Source: Agrobacterium cavarae
Lineage (GTDB): Bacteria > Pseudomonadota > Alphaproteobacteria > Rhizobiales > Rhizobiaceae
Direction: 5' to 3'
Length of the DNA stretch: 39,401 nucleotides
Assembly: GCF_004310285.1 (NCBI RefSeq)
Contig: NZ_SISF01000029.1
Coordinates: 1 to 39,401 of the forward strand
Both the position numbers and the translations under genes were made by a program. Numbering within the stretch: the stretch's first letter is position 1; the number at the start of each line of letters is the position of its first letter. The notes under the pieces are model-generated. The model saw only the letters and a list, made by a program, of their open reading frames with translations. It was not told where the DNA came from and did not search any database. Positions 25,895 through 35,210 of the stretch are shown piece by piece.

Positions 25895-25988
25895 GAGAGT
25901 CAGAGGCGGGCCGGAAGGGGTTGAGTCCGGGCGGTCGAGAGAGAGCGCGGTTCGGGCTTGTCCTTCCCGCTCTCCTGAGGTCCCCGAC
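25895..25988 (+). promoter_or_regulatory. Structured leader, divergent copy D (before the methyltransferase-helicase)
   Basis: It starts GAGAGTCAGAGGCGGGCCGG, like copy C. The outer stem GGAAGG (25913-25918) pairs with CCTTCC (25962-25967), a completely different sequence from GACGGG/CCCGTC but in the same place. The inner stem AGTCCGG (25924-25930) pairs with TCGGGCT (25952-25958), two of its seven pairs being wobbles. The loop again holds GAGAGAGAG. TGAGG then precedes ATG 25989. Confidence 0.55.
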
Positions 25989-28900
25989 ATGAACATGGTT
26001 TTCCCCGTGGCCGATCCGGTCACGCCGCTGGCGGCTGCGCCCGCGATCCTGGCTGCGGCCAATCTTCTGCTCCCCCATCTCGAACGCGGTGAGCGTGTCG
26101 ATGCCGCCACTTTGCGCGGGGCGATGGAAACAGCCTTCGGCGCGTCCGACGCTACTGGCGTATGGGACTGGAAGCTGGCCTATGAGGCGTGCGAAGTCGC
26201 CACCGTTCTCTTCCTGCGCAAATACGGAAAGGCGCTTTTCCGCAAAGCCGCTTCTGCGGCTGCACGGATTTCCGTGCTGGTAAAGATCGTCGGACTATTG
26301 CCGACGCAGACCCAGCGTTCCGAGGAAAGCCAGAGCTTTCAGCAGTTCAGCACGCCTCTGCCATTGGGCCTTGCCGCTTTGACAGCCGCTGCGATCACAC
26401 CTGATGACAGGGTGCTGGAGCCATCGGCGGGCACCGGCCTTCTCGCGATCTTGGCGCAGATTGTCGGCAAGTCGCTGATCCTCAACGAACTCGCCGACAC
26501 CCGCGCCGAACTTCTATCTTCGCTCTTTCCGGCCTTTGCCGTCACCCGGTTCGACGCCGCCCAGATCGACGACCATCTTCCTCCAGATGCCGTCCCGTCC
26601 GTGGTGCTGATGAACCCGCCGTTCTCGGCTATGGCCAATGTCAGCGGGCGTGTCGCTGATGCGGCCTACCGCCATGTTGCCTCGGCACTGGCCCGCCTTG
26701 CTCCAGGCGGTCGGCTGGTGACGATCACCGGCGCAGGCTTTGGCCCCGAAGCTCCGGCATGGCGGGACGCATTCATCCGCTTGCAGGCCCGTGGCCGCGT
26801 GGTGTTCAGCGCAGCCGTCGATGGCGCGGTCTATACAAAGCACGGCACCACAATCGACACGCGGCTGACAGTGATCGACAAGCTGCCCGCCGACGAACCG
26901 GTCAGTTTCCCGGCCTCACCAGGCATCGCCCCCGATGTTGCCACGCTGATCGGATGGATCGAGGCGCATGTCCCGCAGCGTTCGCCTGTCTCCTTGCCGA
27001 AGATCGTGGCGGCCGCTCCGACCGCCGCGCCGAAAACCGTGCGGGGCTATCTGGCCCGCGCGATAGCGGCGCGACCTGCCGCGGCTCCCGCCAACGACCC
27101 CGATGGCGTCGAACTTGCCTATGAGACCGTGGACTGGACGCCACCGGAAGGCGCTCGCCTGTCCGATGCGATCTATGAGGAATATGCGCTGCAATCGCTG
27201 CGCATTGCTGGCGCACAGTCGCATCCGACCAGGCTGGTACAATCCGCCGCCATGGCCTCGGTTGCACCGCCCAAACCGTCCTACCGGCCCATGCTGCCCG
27301 CCGACATCTGCGCGCGTCTGTCCGACGCCCAGCTCGAAACGGTGATCTATGCCGGGGAAGCCCATGCCGATCATCTCGCCGGTGCATGGACAGTAGACGA
27401 GCATTTCGACACTGTGAGTGCTGCGCCCGAAGAGGCTGCCGGATCAATCCACTTTCGCCGCGGCTTCATGCTCGGTGACGGGACCGGCGCTGGCAAGGGC
27501 CGCCAGTCCGCTGCTATCATTCTCGACAACTGGCTGCGCGGTCGGCGCAAAGCGATCTGGATCTCCAAATCCGACAAGCTGATCGAGGACGCGCAGCGCG
27601 ACTGGTCGGCGCTCGGCATGGAGCGGCTGCTGGTCACGCCTCTGTCACGCTTCCCTCAAGGCGCAAAGATCACGCTGTCGGAAGGCATCCTTTTCACCAC
27701 CTATGCCACGCTACGCTCCGACGGCAGGGGCGAGAAGGTTTCCCGCGTCAAGCAGATCGTCGAATGGTTGGGGTCCGATTTCGATGGAGCCATCATATTC
27801 GACGAGAGCCATTCCATGCAGAATGCCGGTGGCGGAAAAGGCGAACGCGGTGATGTCGCCGCCTCGCAGCAGGGACGTGCGGGCCTGCGGCTCCAGCACG
27901 CGCTGCCCGATGCCCGCGTGGTCTATGTCTCGGCGACCGGCGCCACCACGGTTCACAATCTCGCCTATGCGCAGCGCCTCGGCCTCTGGGGCGGCGAGGA
28001 TTTTCCGTTCCAGACCCGCGCCGAGTTCGTCAAGGCGATCGAAGCCGGCGGCGTTGCGGCCATGGAGGTGCTGGCGCGCGATCTGCGATCTCTCGGCCTC
28101 TATACGGCCCGCTCGCTCTCCTATGATGGCGTCGAATATGAACTGATCGAGCATCAGCTTACGGACGAACAGCGGCACATCTACGACTCATATGCTGCCG
28201 CATTCGCCGTCATTCATGGGAATCTGGACGCGGCGATGGAAGCCGCCAACATCACCGGCAGCGAAGGCACGCTGAACCGGCAGGCGAAGTCGGCGGCACG
28301 TTCGGCCTTTGAAAGCACCAAGCAGCGCTTCTTCGGACATCTGCTGACTTCCATGAAAACTCCGACCCTGATCCAGTCCATCGATGCCGATCTTGAAGCG
28401 GGCCATGCCGCTGTCATCCAGATCGTCTCGACCGGCGAAGCCCTGATGGAACGGCGGCTTTCCGAGATCCCAACCGAGGAATGGAACGATATTTCTGTCG
28501 ATGTCACGCCCAGAGAGTATGTAGGCTCGTATTTGCAGCATTCCTTCCCTGTGCAGCTCTATGAACCCTTCTCCGATGGCGAGGGGAACCTCTCGTCACG
28601 CGCCGTCTTCCGCGATGGTCAGCCGGTGAAATGCCGCGAAGCCGTGGCGCGGCGCGACGAGATGCTGGAGCAGCTGGGTTCGCTTCCCCCCGTGCCGGGG
28701 GCGCTCGATCAGATCGTGCAGCGTTTCGGCACGGATATGGTGGCCGAGGTCACAGGCCGTTCACGACGGATCGTGCGCAAGGGTGACGGGGCATCGGCAC
28801 GTCTTGCGGTCGAGAACCGTGCGCCTTCTGCGAACCTTGCCGAGACTTCGGCCTTCATGGATGACCAGAAGCGCATTCTGGTCTTCTCGGATGCCGGTGG

Positions 28901-30311
28901 CACCGGGCGCAGCTATCACGCCGAACTCTCGGTGAAAAACCAGCGTCTGCGCGTGCATTACCTGCTCGAACCGGGCTGGAAGGCAGATGCCGCGATTCAG
29001 GGGCTGGGCCGCACCAATCGCACCAATCAGGCCCAGCCGCCGCTTTTCCGGCCCATCGCCACGGATGTCAAAGCCGAGAAGCGCTTCCTTTCGACCATCG
29101 CCCGCCGCCTAGACACGCTGGGTGCGATCACACGCGGTCAGCGCCAGACCGGCGGTCAGGGGCTGTTCCGTCCCGAGGACAATCTTGAATCCACCTATGC
29201 CGGCGATGCCCTGCGCCAGCTCTATCTGCTGATCATGCGCGGTAAGGTCGAGGGTTGCTCGCTCGAACGGTTTGAATCCGCCACCGGCCTGAAGCTGATG
29301 GACAGCAATGGTGTGAAGGACGAACTGCCGCCGATCACCACCCTCCTCAACCGCCTGCTGGCGCTGACCATCGAGTTGCAGGGCATCCTGTTCTCGGCCT
29401 TCGAGCAGCTTCTCCAGGCGCGGATCGACGGGGCGATTGCATCCGGCACCTATGACATGGGGCTGGAAACGCTGAAGGCTGAAAGCTTCATCGTCACCGA
29501 CCGGCAGGTTATCCACACCCATCCGGGCACCGGCGCGGAAACCCGACTCCTGACGCTCACAGAGCGCAAACGCAATCAGCCGGTCACGCTCGATGCAGCC
29601 CTGGCGGAGTTGGATGATCCCCGCGCAAGATTGCTCATCAACGAGCGATCCGGTCGTGCCGCCGTGCAGATCCCGACCACCAGCGTCATGCTGGATGATG
29701 GCGAGATCGAACGGCGCGTCCGGCTGATCCGGCCCATGGAGGCGATGAACATTCCAGTGCGCGCCATGGTCGAAACCCATTGGCTTGAGGCCGACCGTTC
29801 CGCTTTCAGCGCAGCCTGGAAGGCCGACCTGGCAGAGGTGCCGGAGTTCACCGACAGCATCCTGCATATGGTGACGGGGCTGCTTCTGCCAATATGGAAA
29901 CGCCTGCCGCAGGACTCCTCCCGCGTCTATCGCCTCCAGACCGACGAGGGCGAACGCATCATCGGTCGCCGTGTGTCACCGGCTTGGGCTGCCAATGCTT
30001 CGACCAGTGGCGTTACCAGCAACCTGACACCGGATGCCGCCTATGCCGCGCTGATCGAAGGTCGCACGATCCTCGATCTCGCCGAAGGGCTGCAACTGCG
30101 CCGCGTCCGGGTCATGGGCGCCAACCGGATCGAGCTGACCGGCTTTACTGACGCGATGCGCGACCGGCTGCGGGCCTATGGACTCTTCAGCGAAATCATC
30201 TCGTGGAAGTTGCGCTTCTTCGTGCCGGTCGGCGCGATGGGACCGGAGATCACAGGCAAACTGCTTGACCGCTTCCCGGTTGAGCGGATCGGTGAGCGGG
30301 AGGCCGCATAA
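25989..30311 (+). CDS. Methyltransferase / Strawberry-notch-family helicase fusion
   Basis: 1440 residues. An N-terminal SAM-dependent adenine-type methyltransferase has LEPSAGTGLL (143-152) and MNPPFS (208-213). A Strawberry-notch-like superfamily 2 helicase follows: GDGTGAGKGRQ (~497-507, the family's unusual Walker A), IFDESHSMQN (~602-611) and a late motif AIQGLGRTNRTNQ (~1001-1013). A long C-terminal region is specific to this family. Such fusions are core genes of large alphaproteobacterial plasmids, probably in DNA processing or self-protection from restriction. ATG 25989 follows leader copy D with TGAGG upstream; the frame is open to 25827 only through the terminator. The TAA shares its last base with the next ATG. 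Confidence 0.9.
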   Translation: MNMVFPVADPVTPLAAAPAILAAANLLLPHLERGERVDAATLRGAMETAFGASDATGVWDWKLAYEACEVATVLFLRKYGKALFRKAASAAARISVLVKIVGLLPTQTQRSEESQSFQQFSTPLPLGLAALTAAAITPDDRVLEPSAGTGLLAILAQIVGKSLILNELADTRAELLSSLFPAFAVTRFDAAQIDDHLPPDAVPSVVLMNPPFSAMANVSGRVADAAYRHVASALARLAPGGRLVTITGAGFGPEAPAWRDAFIRLQARGRVVFSAAVDGAVYTKHGTTIDTRLTVIDKLPADEPVSFPASPGIAPDVATLIGWIEAHVPQRSPVSLPKIVAAAPTAAPKTVRGYLARAIAARPAAAPANDPDGVELAYETVDWTPPEGARLSDAIYEEYALQSLRIAGAQSHPTRLVQSAAMASVAPPKPSYRPMLPADICARLSDAQLETVIYAGEAHADHLAGAWTVDEHFDTVSAAPEEAAGSIHFRRGFMLGDGTGAGKGRQSAAIILDNWLRGRRKAIWISKSDKLIEDAQRDWSALGMERLLVTPLSRFPQGAKITLSEGILFTTYATLRSDGRGEKVSRVKQIVEWLGSDFDGAIIFDESHSMQNAGGGKGERGDVAASQQGRAGLRLQHALPDARVVYVSATGATTVHNLAYAQRLGLWGGEDFPFQTRAEFVKAIEAGGVAAMEVLARDLRSLGLYTARSLSYDGVEYELIEHQLTDEQRHIYDSYAAAFAVIHGNLDAAMEAANITGSEGTLNRQAKSAARSAFESTKQRFFGHLLTSMKTPTLIQSIDADLEAGHAAVIQIVSTGEALMERRLSEIPTEEWNDISVDVTPREYVGSYLQHSFPVQLYEPFSDGEGNLSSRAVFRDGQPVKCREAVARRDEMLEQLGSLPPVPGALDQIVQRFGTDMVAEVTGRSRRIVRKGDGASARLAVENRAPSANLAETSAFMDDQKRILVFSDAGGTGRSYHAELSVKNQRLRVHYLLEPGWKADAAIQGLGRTNRTNQAQPPLFRPIATDVKAEKRFLSTIARRLDTLGAITRGQRQTGGQGLFRPEDNLESTYAGDALRQLYLLIMRGKVEGCSLERFESATGLKLMDSNGVKDELPPITTLLNRLLALTIELQGILFSAFEQLLQARIDGAIASGTYDMGLETLKAESFIVTDRQVIHTHPGTGAETRLLTLTERKRNQPVTLDAALAELDDPRARLLINERSGRAAVQIPTTSVMLDDGEIERRVRLIRPMEAMNIPVRAMVETHWLEADRSAFSAAWKADLAEVPEFTDSILHMVTGLLLPIWKRLPQDSSRVYRLQTDEGERIIGRRVSPAWAANASTSGVTSNLTPDAAYAALIEGRTILDLAEGLQLRRVRVMGANRIELTGFTDAMRDRLRAYGLFSEIISWKLRFFVPVGAMGPEITGKLLDRFPVERIGEREAA

Positions 30312-31348
30312 TGGCGCGTCTCAACGCTTCCGAACTGGCGCAGCGTCTCGGCCAACAGGCCGAGGCGGTGTGCAGGCGCTATCTGTCGAATGGTCGCAAA
30401 CAGGGCAATTACTGGCAGGTTGGCGATGTCCGAAACACGGCTGGCCGCTCCATGTTCGTCCGGCTGCATGACAGCGTGAAAGGCATTGCCGGTAAATGGC
30501 AGGACTCGGCCACGGGTGAATATGGCGATCTGCTGGACGTGATCCGGGACTCGCTCGGTCTGATCGACTTCACAGACGTTGCCAAAGAAGCCCGGCGTTT
30601 TCTCAGCCTGCCGCATCCTGAACCGCAGCCACCATCCCGTCAGTCCCGAACGCCAGCACCATCGGGATCATCCGAGGCCGCACGCCGCCTCTGGCGCATG
30701 ACGCAACCGCTGATCGGCAGTACCGCAGAAGCGTATTTACGCGGACGCGGCATTACGGATTTACGACAGACCGCAAATCTGCGCTTCCATCCCAACTGCT
30801 ACTGGCGGCCCGAGGACGATTGCCCGACCGAAACATGGCCCGCCATGATCGCAGCCGTCACCGACCTTGATGGCAGGATTACCGGCGCACACCGCACCTG
30901 GCTGGCCCCTGACGGTTCCGGCAAGGCACCTGTCGATCCGCCGAGGAAGGCAATGGGCGACCTGCTCGGACATGCGGTTCGTTTCGGGTGCGTGAGGGAT
31001 GTCATGGCAGCGGGGGAAGGTATCGAAACTATCCTGTCGCTGCGTCAGCCTCTCCCCACCATGCCGATGGTTTCCGCACTCTCTGCCGGACACCTCGCTG
31101 CCATCCTGTTCCCGCCGCAACTGCGCCGGCTCTATATCGTCCGCGACAACGATCCGGCAGGTGACAGCGCCCGTGATAGCCTGGTGGACCGGGCTCACGA
31201 GGTCGGGATCGAGGCCATCACGCTCTCGCCCATGATGGGGGACTTCAACGAAGATCTCGCAACTCACGGGCTGGATGCCGTTCGGGCAGAGATCCGGGTG
31301 CAAATCGCTCCCGAGGACGTCAGCCGTTTCATGGCTTCAATCGCATAG
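30311..31348 (+). CDS. Toprim-domain (primase-like) protein
   Basis: 345 residues. The N-terminal ~100 residues (NYWQVGD, GIAGKWQDSATGEYGDLLDVI) match the region found in plasmid primase-like DUF7146 proteins. The Toprim core has AAGEGIETILSL (~234-245, catalytic Glu) and YIVRDNDPAGDSARD (~276-290, DxD). No zinc finger is seen at the N-terminus, unlike DnaG. It may prime or nick DNA during replication or transfer. It is coupled to the methyltransferase-helicase by a TAATG overlap, which implies joint action on DNA. Confidence 0.87.
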   Translation: MARLNASELAQRLGQQAEAVCRRYLSNGRKQGNYWQVGDVRNTAGRSMFVRLHDSVKGIAGKWQDSATGEYGDLLDVIRDSLGLIDFTDVAKEARRFLSLPHPEPQPPSRQSRTPAPSGSSEAARRLWRMTQPLIGSTAEAYLRGRGITDLRQTANLRFHPNCYWRPEDDCPTETWPAMIAAVTDLDGRITGAHRTWLAPDGSGKAPVDPPRKAMGDLLGHAVRFGCVRDVMAAGEGIETILSLRQPLPTMPMVSALSAGHLAAILFPPQLRRLYIVRDNDPAGDSARDSLVDRAHEVGIEAITLSPMMGDFNEDLATHGLDAVRAEIRVQIAPEDVSRFMASIA

Positions 31349-31654
31349 CTGGCACGGGGCCGTGATCGGGGCGTTCCGATCCTGTCATGCGCACAGGCTG
31401 CATCCTGTCATCAGCAGAGGACCGCGCCTTGGCCTTCCGAGAGGGCGATCGGCCCACAAACGCTCCGGTCAGGCAATGGCGGCGCCCGACTGATTTCCGT
31501 CGGCGGCGGAGCCGCCTTTACAGCGCGAAACAAATCAGCCGGGCTTTGCCATCAAGGCCCTCGCCGGAGGCTCGCGCTGCCAGACCGGAGCGCCCGTGGG
31601 CTTGTCTCGCCATGAAGGCCGCGACGGTCGCGGTCCAACTGACGGAAGCATCCC
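31349..31654 (+). other. Non-coding interval with hairpins before the DUF2493 gene
   Basis: No supported gene in these 306 bases. CTGATTT (31490-31496) pairs with AAATCAG (31532-31538) and encloses GGCGGC-gga-GCCGCC (31502-31516). CCGCGA-cgg-TCGCGG (31619-31633) stands 22 bases before the next ATG. These may end the upstream transcript and shape the leader of the next one. Confidence 0.5.
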
Positions 31655-32581
31655 ATGTACGCGCACGACGATTTCGAACCCGATCACAGCACGTCCCCGA
31701 CCGGCCATGCCATCGAAGAACTCGAACTCTCCGGCTACCGTCCCTCGGAAGACGAGGCCGACCCCCGGATCACACCCGAAGATCACGTCATCCAGGGCGC
31801 AGTCTCCGACATCTTCGACGCCCTGATTTCCACCATGGCCGACACCAGCCTCGATTTCGACCTCGACGAAATCCTCTGGTCCACCGTCAACACCTTCCAC
31901 CGCGCTGTCGAGCGGATCGAGACCAAACTCGACGATAACGAGCAGGCACAGAAGCGCCTTCAGCGCGAACAGGATGGCAGCGAGGTCAAATCCGTTCAGC
32001 TCGAAACCCTGATCGGCGCGGGACAAAGCCTGATCGAGCGCCGCGACAGCATGGAAACCTTCCGCGATACCGCTGCCGACATCTATCTGCGCACCACCGG
32101 AACGCCCTGGTCGCAACGCTCCGGCTCACGGGTCAACCATCGCCAGATGACCTCGGCCATGATCGACAGCCGCGACTTCATCGCCGCCAAACGCCGGGCC
32201 GACAACGAGGTGCTGCTGCCCGCCGGACCGAAAATCGCCTTCTCGGGCGGTGACACCACCGATCATCGGACGATCTGGGCCAAGCTCGATCAGGTCCACG
32301 CCAAGCACCCGGACATGGTGCTGATGCACGGCGGATCGCCCAAGGGCGCGGAACGCATCGCGGCCACATGGGCCAATAACCGCAAGGTCGCACAGGTCGC
32401 CTTCAAACCCGACTGGGCAAAACATGCCAAGGCAGCACCCTTCAAGCGCAACGACCAGATGCTCTCCACGATGCCGATCGGGGTCATCATCTTCCCCGGC
32501 ACGGGCATTCAGGACAATCTGGCCGACAAGGCCCGCAAGATGGGCATCCCGGTCTATCGCTTCGGGACCGGCAGCGCGTGA
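31655..32581 (+). CDS. DUF2493 (SLOG-type, YspA-like) protein
   Basis: 308 residues. The N-terminal half is acidic, with coiled-coil character (~75-120). The C-terminal half is a DUF2493/SLOG Rossmann-like domain: KIAFSGGDTTDHRTIWAKLD, VLMHGGSPKGAERIAATWA (nucleotide-binding GG..KGAE) and IGVIIFPGTGIQDNLADKA. SLOG proteins bind or process nucleotide signals; the substrate of this branch is unknown. It is standard in alphaproteobacterial element backbones between the Toprim protein and the DUF736 gene. GACGGAAG upstream supports the ATG. Confidence 0.87.
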   Translation: MYAHDDFEPDHSTSPTGHAIEELELSGYRPSEDEADPRITPEDHVIQGAVSDIFDALISTMADTSLDFDLDEILWSTVNTFHRAVERIETKLDDNEQAQKRLQREQDGSEVKSVQLETLIGAGQSLIERRDSMETFRDTAADIYLRTTGTPWSQRSGSRVNHRQMTSAMIDSRDFIAAKRRADNEVLLPAGPKIAFSGGDTTDHRTIWAKLDQVHAKHPDMVLMHGGSPKGAERIAATWANNRKVAQVAFKPDWAKHAKAAPFKRNDQMLSTMPIGVIIFPGTGIQDNLADKARKMGIPVYRFGTGSA

Positions 32582-32732
32582 GCGCTGCCTTTCCACGTCA
32601 TTATGAGCATGACGATAGCGCCCGCCGATCATTACGTGTCGCCTGGACAGGCATATTCATGCTATATGTCGCGGTGCGCCGTGGTGGTGGTGGAAGGCGC
32701 AACCGTCCAACCTTTTGCACGGAGACACCACC

Positions 32733-33173
32733 ATGATCATTCTCGGAATCCTCGTTTCCATCGCAGCTATCGCCACCATGTGCTGGTTGCTGTTCAATCT
32801 CGCCGTATTCGCCCTGCCGTTCTTTATCGGCCTGAACATAGGCATCTGGGCCTATGGCACGGGGGCTGGCTGGCTCGGCGGCATCGTCGTCGGTCTTCTC
32901 GCCGCCGGTTTGACACTGGCCGTCGGTCAGGGCCTGCTCATGCTGATCCGCCCGATCTGGGCGCGGCTGCTGATCGCTCTGGCCTTCGTCGCTCCGGCGG
33001 GGATGGCCGGGTTTTACGCGACGCTCGGTATCGTCAAGCACATGATGCCGTCTGAGACATGGCAACTCATCTTCTCAGTGATCGGGGCGATTGCGGTAGG
33101 CGTGACGGCGTTCCTGCGCGTTGCAGGCATGGCGGTGGCAGACCCGGCTAGTGATGTCGTCAGGCATGTATAA
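32733..33173 (+). CDS. Small integral membrane protein with replaced C-terminus
   Basis: 146 residues with about four hydrophobic segments (residues ~2-25, 26-46, 47-73 and 78-98, plus a weaker one ~112-132). GGAG lies 9 bases before ATG 32733. No family recognised. The gene ends VTAFLRVAGMAVADPASDVVRHV. About 1.1 kb downstream, at 34228, the same DNA recurs and reads VTAFLRVAGMAATDQADGGFART then stop. The tail here is therefore probably a junction product of the nuclease cargo inserted between the two copies, with the original tail stranded downstream. Confidence 0.7.
   Translation: MIILGILVSIAAIATMCWLLFNLAVFALPFFIGLNIGIWAYGTGAGWLGGIVVGLLAAGLTLAVGQGLLMLIRPIWARLLIALAFVAPAGMAGFYATLGIVKHMMPSETWQLIFSVIGAIAVGVTAFLRVAGMAVADPASDVVRHV
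33100..33133 (+). repeat. Direct repeat, left copy flanking nuclease cargo
   Basis: 34 bases inside the 3' end of the membrane-protein gene match 34228-34261 at 31 of 34 positions (differences at repeat positions 5, 11 and 25). The two copies bracket the lower-GC nuclease segment. Confidence 0.8.
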
Positions 33174-33383
33174 AATTGCTTCGCGTGGCTGCTTTAAACC
33201 CTTAGCGAACGCATGATCCGGTTCGAGCGGCATTCAGTACATTTTTGGAGCAAATAGCCGCTTTGTGCGCGCATATTCTGAAATTGACGTCATGATCTTG
33301 TTCGTCGCTTTGCCATTAGGTTAGACGAATTTGATGCTTGTGTTAAAGCAGTGTCGAAGATCTGTTATATTGGGGGAGAGATT

Positions 33384-34178
33384 GTGGAAAACAACGCTGA
33401 ATATTTCGTCAAGAACATTGGCGCGGGTGTTGCTGAGGCTTTTAAAACGTGCCGTTTCTTCCTCGGAGTTGAAACGGAATCTTTCGAGAACGCCGACATA
33501 CATCCAGAATATGTTACCACCGTTGAGGTGGCGAAGAAACTTACAGGGATTGATCGTTACGTCAGCCTTGAAACTCACATGAAGGATCTCCGTCATCAGG
33601 CGAGCGGACTAGCGCGAATGCGTTCTTTAAAAGATACGGCGCGCTGGCCCGAAATCGCCAAAATAGCAGGTGAGTACAAATTCGGCGCGAAAGACTCTTG
33701 TCGGATCGACATTGTGGTGCGCCCTTCCGCTACCGATCAGCCCCCGCTTCTGTTGGCCGAGGCGAAGCTCGGCGTTGGAAACGTCTCGGGCATTATCCAA
33801 GATATAGACCGAGTGATGAGATTACTCACGATGTACCAACGACTCGGGCTGCTCGATCAGCACCCTGTATACGGTGCCGTACTATTCCACTCTGCAAAGG
33901 AAGGCGGTGAGGCTGACGCCGCCGCCGTGACAGCTCAAGGGCTTCTGGCAACTGTTAACGCGTACCTCTCAACGCTGAAGGCCACTCATTCGTGGCTGAG
34001 GGCCAAAGCCGGGCTTCTAAATGCCGAGCATAATCATCAGCCCGTCCAAGGGTATTGGGAACAATATGGTGACGAGGAAGGGGACGGTGAGCTTGTCTTT
34101 GCGAAGACAAGCTTCACATTTGCTCCGGGCCTGGTTCTGTTGAGCAACCAACCAGATGTTGACACCGTTAAGTTCTAG
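33384..34178 (+). CDS. PD-(D/E)XK-like nuclease, inserted cargo
   Basis: 264 residues from GTG 33384, which has GGGGGAGAG just upstream; a GTG at 33351 would add 11 residues without such support. The centre reads CRIDIVVRPSATDQPPLLLAEAKLG, where ID and, after 16 residues, EAK form the D...ExK core of PD-(D/E)XK nucleases. An N-terminal helical part precedes it. Base composition is visibly lower in GC than the backbone, and the flanking AT-rich DNA has no backbone features. It is bracketed by 34-base direct repeats, so it was gained separately. It is most likely a restriction or antiphage nuclease; no methyltransferase lies beside it. Confidence 0.7.
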   Translation: MENNAEYFVKNIGAGVAEAFKTCRFFLGVETESFENADIHPEYVTTVEVAKKLTGIDRYVSLETHMKDLRHQASGLARMRSLKDTARWPEIAKIAGEYKFGAKDSCRIDIVVRPSATDQPPLLLAEAKLGVGNVSGIIQDIDRVMRLLTMYQRLGLLDQHPVYGAVLFHSAKEGGEADAAAVTAQGLLATVNAYLSTLKATHSWLRAKAGLLNAEHNHQPVQGYWEQYGDEEGDGELVFAKTSFTFAPGLVLLSNQPDVDTVKF

Positions 34179-34227
34179 CGCCGTGAACTTCACCGTTGTC
34201 CTGGAGAGGGTCGTTGCACTTATCGAA

Positions 34228-34261
34228 GCGTAACGGCTTTCCTGCGCGTTGCGGGCATGGC
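34228..34261 (+). repeat. Direct repeat, right copy flanking nuclease cargo
   Basis: Matches 33100-33133 at 31 of 34 positions. It retains the reading frame VTAFLRVAGMA of the membrane-protein gene. Repeat-to-repeat distance is 1128 bases. Confidence 0.8.
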
Positions 34262-34301
34262 AGCAACCGACCAGGCGGACGGCGGCTTTGCACGCACCTG
34301 A
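34230..34301 (+). pseudogene. Stranded 3' end of the membrane-protein gene
   Basis: Reads VTAFLRVAGMAATDQADGGFART then TGA, in frame with the membrane protein's last transmembrane-flanking residues but cut off from its start. This is probably the ancestral C-terminus, displaced by the nuclease insertion. There is no start codon or ribosome-binding site of its own. Confidence 0.65.
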
Positions 34302-34873
34302 ACCGCAATGATCCGTGGATGGCGACCAGAAGCGGATGCGGATCATCTTCCATCTTCGTCAGGAAAATGGTGGCAGACAGCAACCAAGCGTCGGATCATC
34401 CAGCTTGAGGCACAGACGCTGCCCATAGGAGCGTAAGACGGTCGGTACTGACCTTCGTGGACTGACCAGAACCCGGTTGGAGCGATGCCGGTGGAACAGG
34501 CCGGAAGGAGAGATGCGCATAGCCTGAAGCACAGGGTACACGATAAGCCGGTGCGGCCGGTCAGATCATCCTGATGGGCACTCAAAGTTGCCACCGTCTC
34601 CGTTCAGACCCCGTGTCTCAACCGCTCCAAACGGCCTCTTCAATGGCCTGATCTGGCCGAAGAGCAGCGCGATGCGCTTCGACCGCTTTAGCGCAACAGC
34701 GTCGTCACAACTTTCTTCCCCTGACGGCAAATCCGCCATTCCGCGCGGAACAAGAAAGTTCCTCCTGTGCTGTCCAGCCCCCCAAGGGGGTGCGCCAGCG
34801 TTCGTCTCCGGCCGTTCGATCGCCATCGAGGCCGCAATGGTGCGGGCTCGGAAACGGAAAACGGAGACTTAAA
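34302..34873 (+). other. Non-coding interval before the DUF736 gene
   Basis: About 570 bases with no reading frame I can support on either strand. Only short GC-rich hairpins are seen, for example CCCC-caag-GGGG at 34780-34789. The stretch belongs to the backbone side of the insertion, by its composition. It may hold the promoter and leader of the DUF736 gene. Confidence 0.4.
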
Positions 34874-35200
34874 ATGGCAACCATCGGCACCTTCAAGAAG
34901 ACCGGCTCGAACGACTTCACCGGCGAAATCGTCACCCTCAGCGTCCAGGCCAAGGGTGTGCGCATCGTCCCCGACCTGCGCGCCACCGGTGAGAACGCCC
35001 CCAGCCACCGGGTTCTGGTCGGCCGCGCAGAGATCGGCGCCGCCTGGTCCAAGCGCTCCAACGAGGGCCGCGACTATCTGGGCCTCAAGCTGGATGATCC
35101 GAGCTTCAACGCCCCGATCTACGCCAACCTCTTCGATGACGAAGAAGGCGACACCTTCTCCCTCATCTGGTCCCGCCCCAACGGTCGCCGCGGCGACTGA
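34874..35200 (+). CDS. DUF736 protein
   Basis: 108 residues: MATIGTFKKTGSNDFTGEIVTL at the start, GRAEIGAAWSKRSNEGRDYLGLKLDDPSF in the middle, and FSLIWSRP at the end, which is the full DUF736 pattern. It is one of the most constant genes of alphaproteobacterial conjugative elements; its role is unknown, with a beta-rich fold suggested by the alternating sequence. GGAGACTTAAA precedes the ATG. A very strong terminator follows directly, so it is monocistronic. Confidence 0.93.
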   Translation: MATIGTFKKTGSNDFTGEIVTLSVQAKGVRIVPDLRATGENAPSHRVLVGRAEIGAAWSKRSNEGRDYLGLKLDDPSFNAPIYANLFDDEEGDTFSLIWSRPNGRRGD

Positions 35201-35210
35201 GGCGCGGCAC

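Noticed and set aside
33174..33383. A transposon or IS around the nuclease cargo
   Set aside because: No transposase, no terminal inverted repeats and no short target duplication; the flanking 34-base repeats derive from the membrane-protein gene itself, which fits recombination rather than transposition.
34566..34826. An 86-residue minus-strand frame before the DUF736 gene
   Set aside because: No ribosome-binding site, no family pattern, and its codons do not resemble neighbouring genes; treated as non-coding.
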